Shown in pieces: positions 59,511 to 64,000 of a stretch of DNA of 64,000 nucleotides. The translations under genes and the position numbers were made by a program. The notes beneath the pieces are model-generated. The model made no database searches. It was not told where the DNA came from and saw only the letters and a list, made by a program, of their open reading frames with translations. This stretch comes from Zeugodacus cucurbitae (taxonomy: Eukaryota > Arthropoda > Insecta > Diptera > Tephritidae), in assembly GCF_028554725.1 (NCBI RefSeq), contig NC_071667.1:17715501-17779500 (forward strand), written 5' to 3'. The first letter of the stretch is position 1. Each line of letters begins with the position of its first letter.

Positions 59511-61062
59511 ATGTATAAGATGGATATCTTTCTTGTGTTCTGCTCCACACTTATCGTGCTGCTGATCTATCTACGTCACAAGTATCAATATTGGCAGCTG
59601 CTTGGAGTGCCACAACTGAAAATGAATTATATTTTCGGCAACTTGTTTCGCATAAAGACGATACATACAACGGAACTCATTCACGAAGTATATCAGCAGT
59701 TTCGTGGTGAAGCAAAATTGGTCGGCACATACATTTTCACACAACCTATTGCTATTGTTTTGAATTTAGACTTGGTAAAGTCTATACTAATTAAGGATTT
59801 CAACAAATTTACGGATCGCTTTATACAACGGAAGATTGATAGCGTTATCACAGATAATCTTTTTCGCCTGCATGGCGATCAGTGGCGTCCATTGCGTACG
59901 AAGCTTACACCGACCTTCACATCGGCGAAAATGAAGTTTATGTTTCCCACGGTGGTGACAGTGGCGAGTCAATTAGATGCGGTTTTCGACTCACTATTGG
60001 CCAATAAGCGAAGCGTCGATGTAGAATTACATGATATGATGGGTCGCTTTACAACCGATGTGATTGGTCATTGTGTCTTCGGTGTTGAGTGTAATAGCTT
60101 AAAGGATCCTAATGTGGTATTTCGTCGCATAGGTCACCGTATTTTCTATCCACGTTATCTCTCTATACGTCTACGTACCTTTATGGTTACATATCCCGCT
60201 ATATACAAATTTCTGAAATTATTCAATATCAAAGAAACTCCTAAAGACGTTGAAGCCTTCATACTGCAGCTGGTACGTGACACAGTGCGTCTGCGTGAAG
60301 AGCAGAATATTCAACGTAATGATTTCCTCAATTTGCTGATTGAGTTGAAAAATTCCAAAGATTTAAAGGGCTTGCCTCCAATGGGTATTGAAGAGATGGC
60401 TGCACAGGTGTTCGTATTTTTTGCGGCTGGCTTTGAGACCAGCTCAAGTAATATGGCTTTTGGGCTTTTTGAGTTAGCGAAGAGTCCCCAAATACAGGAG
60501 AAGTTGAGAGCGGAAATTTTTAGTGTTTTGGAGAAACATAATGGTCATTTGACTTACGAAGCTATGATGGAGATGACATATTTAGACCTAGTTATAACAG
60601 GTAAGCTTATTATCTGAACATTTCATTAAGTACCACACATATGTTGATTGAGACTTCACTTTATTTCTTTATTTTATTTTCAGAGGTTCTCCGTAAATAT
60701 CCAGCATTCGCTGCTCTGACTCGTGTCTCCGTTGATGATTATAAAATACCTGGTACGAATATAACACTCGAGAAGGGCACAAATATATACATACCAATGA
60801 AAGAAATACATTATGATCCGGAAATCTATGAGAATCCAAAAGAATTCCGCCCAGAGCGATTCAACCCGGAAGAAGTGCAGAAACGTCATCCACAAGCTTT
60901 CCTTGGTTTCGGTGATGGCCCGCGTAACTGTATTGGCCTACGCTTTGGAAATCTTATCGCTTCAGCTTATCGGAGAAGACACCAACCGAATTAGAGATTT
61001 CCAAATATAGTATTGTGCTTGTACCCCACACCAAAGTGTGGCTGAAAGTAGAGAAGCTGTGA
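59511..61062 (+). pseudogene. CYP6-type cytochrome P450 with a deletion after the heme-binding motif
   Basis: Exon 1 is 59511-60600 and exon 2 starts at 60684 (phase kept: VIT|EVLR). The protein has an N-terminal membrane anchor (DIFLVFCSTLIVLLIYL), WRPLR in helix C, AGFETSS in helix I, EVLRKYP (ExxR, helix K), FRPERF and the heme loop FGDGPRNCIGLRFG. CYP6 enzymes are microsomal monooxygenases of xenobiotics and hormones. After GLRFG only 11 nt remain before FSLSEKTPTELEISKYSIVL, which is in another frame and ends with VWLKVEKL and a stop at 61062. About 15 residues normally lie between, so roughly 34 nt are missing and the frame shifts. As read, translation stops at 60994 (466 residues), losing the last ~45 residues. 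All upstream motifs are intact, so the loss is recent, allelic or an assembly error. AATAAA lies at 61108-61113. Confidence 0.85.
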
Positions 61063-61470
61063 AGATAAAACTTCTTTGTTGTTTAGAGAGTTTAAGTTGA
61101 ATGATTAAATAAAATTAAGATAATATAAAACTATATAGAAAATACAAAAATTAAGGTTAAATTAGAGGTGCTATAGTCATAACCATACCCAAAGCTGATC
61201 GAACCAACTTTACGGTAATAATAATGTACTATACACTTGATGCAATTTTTTGTGCTACAGTTATCTTTATAATAATCAGTTCGTGTTTACCGCATTCTAT
61301 GTAAATAAATCTTGTTTTTATTGGCGCTAATATTTGTATATGTTATGAAAACAACTAACTTTTCATTCATTATCTCTTTGTAAGTCTTTGTTTGCGATAG
61401 TATTATCTTCTTTCTCTACTGTTGGGTTTTTTCATTGAGTGAACGCGGCATTATTTGGTTAACATTTTTT
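61063..61470. other. 3' flank of the P450
   Basis: Contains the AATAAA polyadenylation signal at 61108-61113, 46 bp past the stop of the shifted frame. That position argues that the shifted C-terminus was the functional one until recently. Confidence 0.6.
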
Positions 61471-61905
61471 ATACCCTGAACAGGGAATATTAAGTTTGTC
61501 ACGAAGTTTGTAACACCCAGAAGGAAGCGTCGGATAAAGTATATATATAAATGATCAGTATGTTGAACTGAGTCGATTTAGCCATGTCCATCTGTCTGTC
61601 TGTCTGTATTTATACGAAGTAGTCCTTCAGTTTTTAAGATATCGTTTTGAAATTTTGTAGATGATATTTTCTCTTCAAGGAGCTGCTCATTTGTCGGAAC
61701 TGCCGATATCGGACCACTATATCATATAGCTGCCATACAAACCGAACTATCGGAATCAATGGCTTGTATGGAAAATTTTCGCATTTGACGTGGTATCTTC
61801 ACGACATTTGATATAGATTACTGCTTAAGGTAATAATATAATCTCCGAAGAAATTGTTCAGATCGGTTAACTATATAACCTTAATGTTTCTAGCAAACAA
61901 CCCGG
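61471..61905 (+). repeat. Interspersed repeat of the 'ATACCCTGAACAGGG' family
   Basis: Begins ATACCCTGAACAGGGAATAT and includes AAGTTTGTAACACCCAGAAG, a CTGTCTGTCTGT run and ATATCGGACCACTATATCAT, followed by CATACAAACCGAAC. From memory, near-identical stretches are dispersed in many higher-fly genomes. No coding sequence. Its class (MITE, Helitron-like or other) is unclear. Confidence 0.7.
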
Positions 61906-62094
61906 CTAAAAAGAATTAGTAAAATGTTTTATTTTTTTTTACTTACTTTTTCATACGTCTTTAGATTTGCTTAAACACATAGTTACTAAAAGAAATGCAC
62001 CTATGAAGGGTATATTAGCTTCGGTACAGACGAAGTTAATGTTTTTTCTTGGTTTTTCTTCAGGAAGTATTAATAAAATACTGATTATGATATT

Positions 62095-62784
62095 GGGCCT
62101 AATCATTGAATCAGTTTCGATCGAAAAATGGTTCGATTCGATCGAAAAATTTTACGTCGGAATCATTGAGTCCGTATCGAAAATAAAATTTACGATCACA
62201 TTGAACTCACTTACCGACTCGAAAAAATACATTCCGCGGCTAATAGATGTCGCTAATTACGAAATCATGAATCCGCAAAATCGAAAATTTTGGTCGGAAT
62301 CTATCCGTTAGTGAATGAGTTGTGGAAATGTAAAAGAAATAAACCATTTGGAAGATTTTATGTAAATAATTACTGATAACGGACTAAATCATGTTTTAAA
62401 TGGGTATTTTAGAGACGAAAGATAAAAACGGACTAACAAAAATAAATTAAAAATGTTTAAAAGCGATATAAAGTTACCCACTCGAAATAGCGAAAGAATT
62501 TTCTTAAAGAGCCTCAGGAGAATTAAATATTTTTATGGAAGAAATATCTCAATAGTTAAATGTCAGTTTTAATTTTTTTGAACAAAGCAAAAAGCACAGA
62601 CACTTATAATTTGTCGCACTATAAAATTTGTCGCATTTGTCGATAAAGGCCGATAAAACAGTTTTACGTTCTGACTTTGTGGTAAAGCAGTTTTTCTACG
62701 GAATCAATGATTGCATGCACATTTTCGATCGAAAATCTGTATCTTATCGAAATCGAATTCCCTGCGGATTCAATGATTAGGCCC
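62095..62784 (+). mobile_element. MITE (GGGCCTAATCATTGAATC ends), copy 1
   Basis: 690 bp with 18-bp perfect terminal inverted repeats, GGGCCTAATCATTGAATC at 62095 and its inverse ending at 62784. Related sequence recurs inside (GGAATCATTGAGTCCG near 62159, GAAATCATGAATCCGC near 62263, GGAATCAATGATTGC near 62701), and TTTTCGATCGAAAA palindromes occur near both ends. No transposase. The right end abuts a fragment of repeat R. Confidence 0.85.
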
Positions 62785-63083
62785 AATATATGTACAAAAA
62801 ATCGATTTGGGGGCGGGACCACGTCCGGATATGCCTCTTCCTAGTGCGATCCTTTGTACGAAATTTTACTTTTATAACTTTATTTATGACTTAGTGTGCT
62901 ACTTTATATGTTTTCGGTTTTCGACATTTTGTGGGCGTGGCAATGGTCCGATTTCGCCCATTTTCAATACCAACCTGCACTTCATTAAGATATCTTAATT
63001 TTTACTCAAGTTATCACTTACACGGACGGACAGACAGCTGATCATTTATATATATATATAACCTCATATTTAACTCTTATTTT
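62785..63083 (-). repeat. Repeat family R fragment between two MITE copies
   Basis: Reverse of the interior of family R: GGGGGCGGGACCACGTCC, TTTGTGGGCGTGGCAATGG, GGACGGACAGACAG and TATATAACCTCATATTTAAC. It resumes after the second MITE at 63752-63826 (ACAAACAACCGTTATGTGAA and GTGCAACATGTTGCGACAGT), which shows the MITE inserted into this copy. Confidence 0.75.
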
Positions 63084-63751
63084 GGGCCTAATCATTGAAT
63101 CCGCAGCGAATTCGATTTCGATACGATAAAGATTTTCGATCGAAAATGTTCATGCAATCATTGATTCGATAAACTGCTTTACCACAAAGTGAGAACGTAA
63201 AACTATTTTATCGACAAATGCGACAAATTTGAAAAAGTGTCTGTGCTTTTTGCTTTATTCAAAAAAAAAAAAATTAAAACTGACATTTAACTATTGAGAA
63301 ATTTCTTCCACAAAAATATTTAATTCTCCTGAGGCTCTTTGAGAAAATTCTTTTGCTATTTCGAGTGGTCAACTTTATATCGCTTTTAAACATTTTTAAT
63401 TTATTTTTGTTAGTCCGTTTTTGTCTCTCGTCTCTAAAATACCCATTTAAAACATGATTTAGTCTGTCATCAGTAATTATTTACATAAAAACTTCCAAAT
63501 GCTTTATTTCTTTTCATTTCCGCAACTCATTCACTAACGGATAGATTCCGAAAAAAATTTTCGATTTTGCGGATTCAATGATTTCGTAATTAGCGACATC
63601 TATTAGCCGCGGGATGTATTTCTTCGAGTCGGTAAGTGAGTTTAATGTGATCGTAAATTTTATTTTCGATACGGATTCAATGATTCCGACGTAAAATTTT
63701 TCGATCGAATCGAACCATTTTTCGATCGAAACGGATACAATGATTAGGCCC
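63084..63751 (-). mobile_element. MITE (GGGCCTAATCATTGAATC ends), copy 2, inverted
   Basis: 668 bp, the same family as 62095-62784 but in the opposite orientation. Ends are GGGCCTAATCATTGAATCCG and, inverted, GGGCCTAATCATTGTATCCG. Flanks CTTATTTT (63076-63083) and ATTATTTT (63752-63759) match at 7 of 8 positions, an apparent 8-bp (or 7-bp) target duplication. The insertion split a copy of repeat R. Confidence 0.85.
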
Positions 63752-64000
63752 ATTATTTTGTGACACAAACAACCGTTATGTGAACAAAACTAAAATACTC
63801 TGTGCAACATGTTGCGACAGTATAATGATTGCCTACAACAACTCTTTCTTTCAAAGGCTTTCTTTTCAACCGTTGTTCGATTATTCGAGGAATCCTTCCT
63901 TCCATGTACGTATGTGGCTTGTGTGGACCTGGCGTGGTAACAACATGATTGCGGTGCACAGCAATTTCTACGCGGTGCCTTGGGTATGTTAAATGCTTCG
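63752..64000. other. Right edge: remainder of repeat R and unannotated sequence
   Basis: 63752-63826 is the terminal part of the split repeat R. From 63827 to the end I see no supported feature. Confidence 0.5.

Noticed and set aside
62095..63768. Nearly identical peptides encoded at 62095-62311 and 63514-63768
   Set aside because: They are the same MITE arm read in two inverted copies; the element is non-coding.

Overview
This window is nuclear DNA of a higher fly, most likely a tephritid fruit fly. The protein-coding exons are clearly dipteran: an Lgr3-type receptor, ZAD zinc-finger genes, kra, mRpS18A and a CYP6-like P450. The transposon set (RTE/CFDP2-like, jockey-like, mariner-like, piggyBac, hAT and pogo-type MITEs, and a repeat family rich in 'CACGCCCAC') is, from memory, typical of Bactrocera-like genomes. 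No database search was possible, so the taxon is an inference.

Layout. Positions 1-7709 are non-coding sequence with a decayed RTE retrotransposon and a mariner relic. Positions 7710-35289 (+) carry one large gene, a relaxin-type leucine-rich-repeat GPCR (Lgr3-like). Eleven coding exons can be joined with consistent phase, and one intron of about 19.8 kb is filled with transposons and repeats. That intron also holds a 42-bp-period array that alternates an ecdysone-receptor-type inverted repeat with a forkhead-type site. Positions 35290-40184 are a transposon graveyard. Positions 40185-45235 (-) hold a ZAD zinc-finger locus: one ZAD exon followed by three tandem two-exon zinc-finger cassettes, all in compatible phase, as expected of alternative splicing. 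Diverging from it is a small single-pass membrane protein gene (45556-46061 +). A mitochondrial S-adenosylmethionine carrier follows (46525-47662 -).

Positions 50749-54987 (-) are kra (eIF5-mimic/BZW). Two of its introns hold at least nine H/ACA-box snoRNAs of three families, none of which is visible as an ORF. Positions 57375-57937 (+) are mRpS18A. Positions 59511-61062 (+) are a CYP6-type P450 broken by a small deletion just after its heme-binding motif. The right end (61470-64000) is repeats, including two copies of one MITE in opposite orientation.

Most likely novel items: (1) the shared-ZAD, three-cassette zinc-finger locus; (2) the snoRNA nursery inside kra; (3) the ecdysone-element/forkhead-site minisatellite inside the Lgr3 intron. 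Lgr3 receives the Dilp8 growth signal that delays ecdysone production, so the third would be notable if functional, but it may be only a minisatellite.
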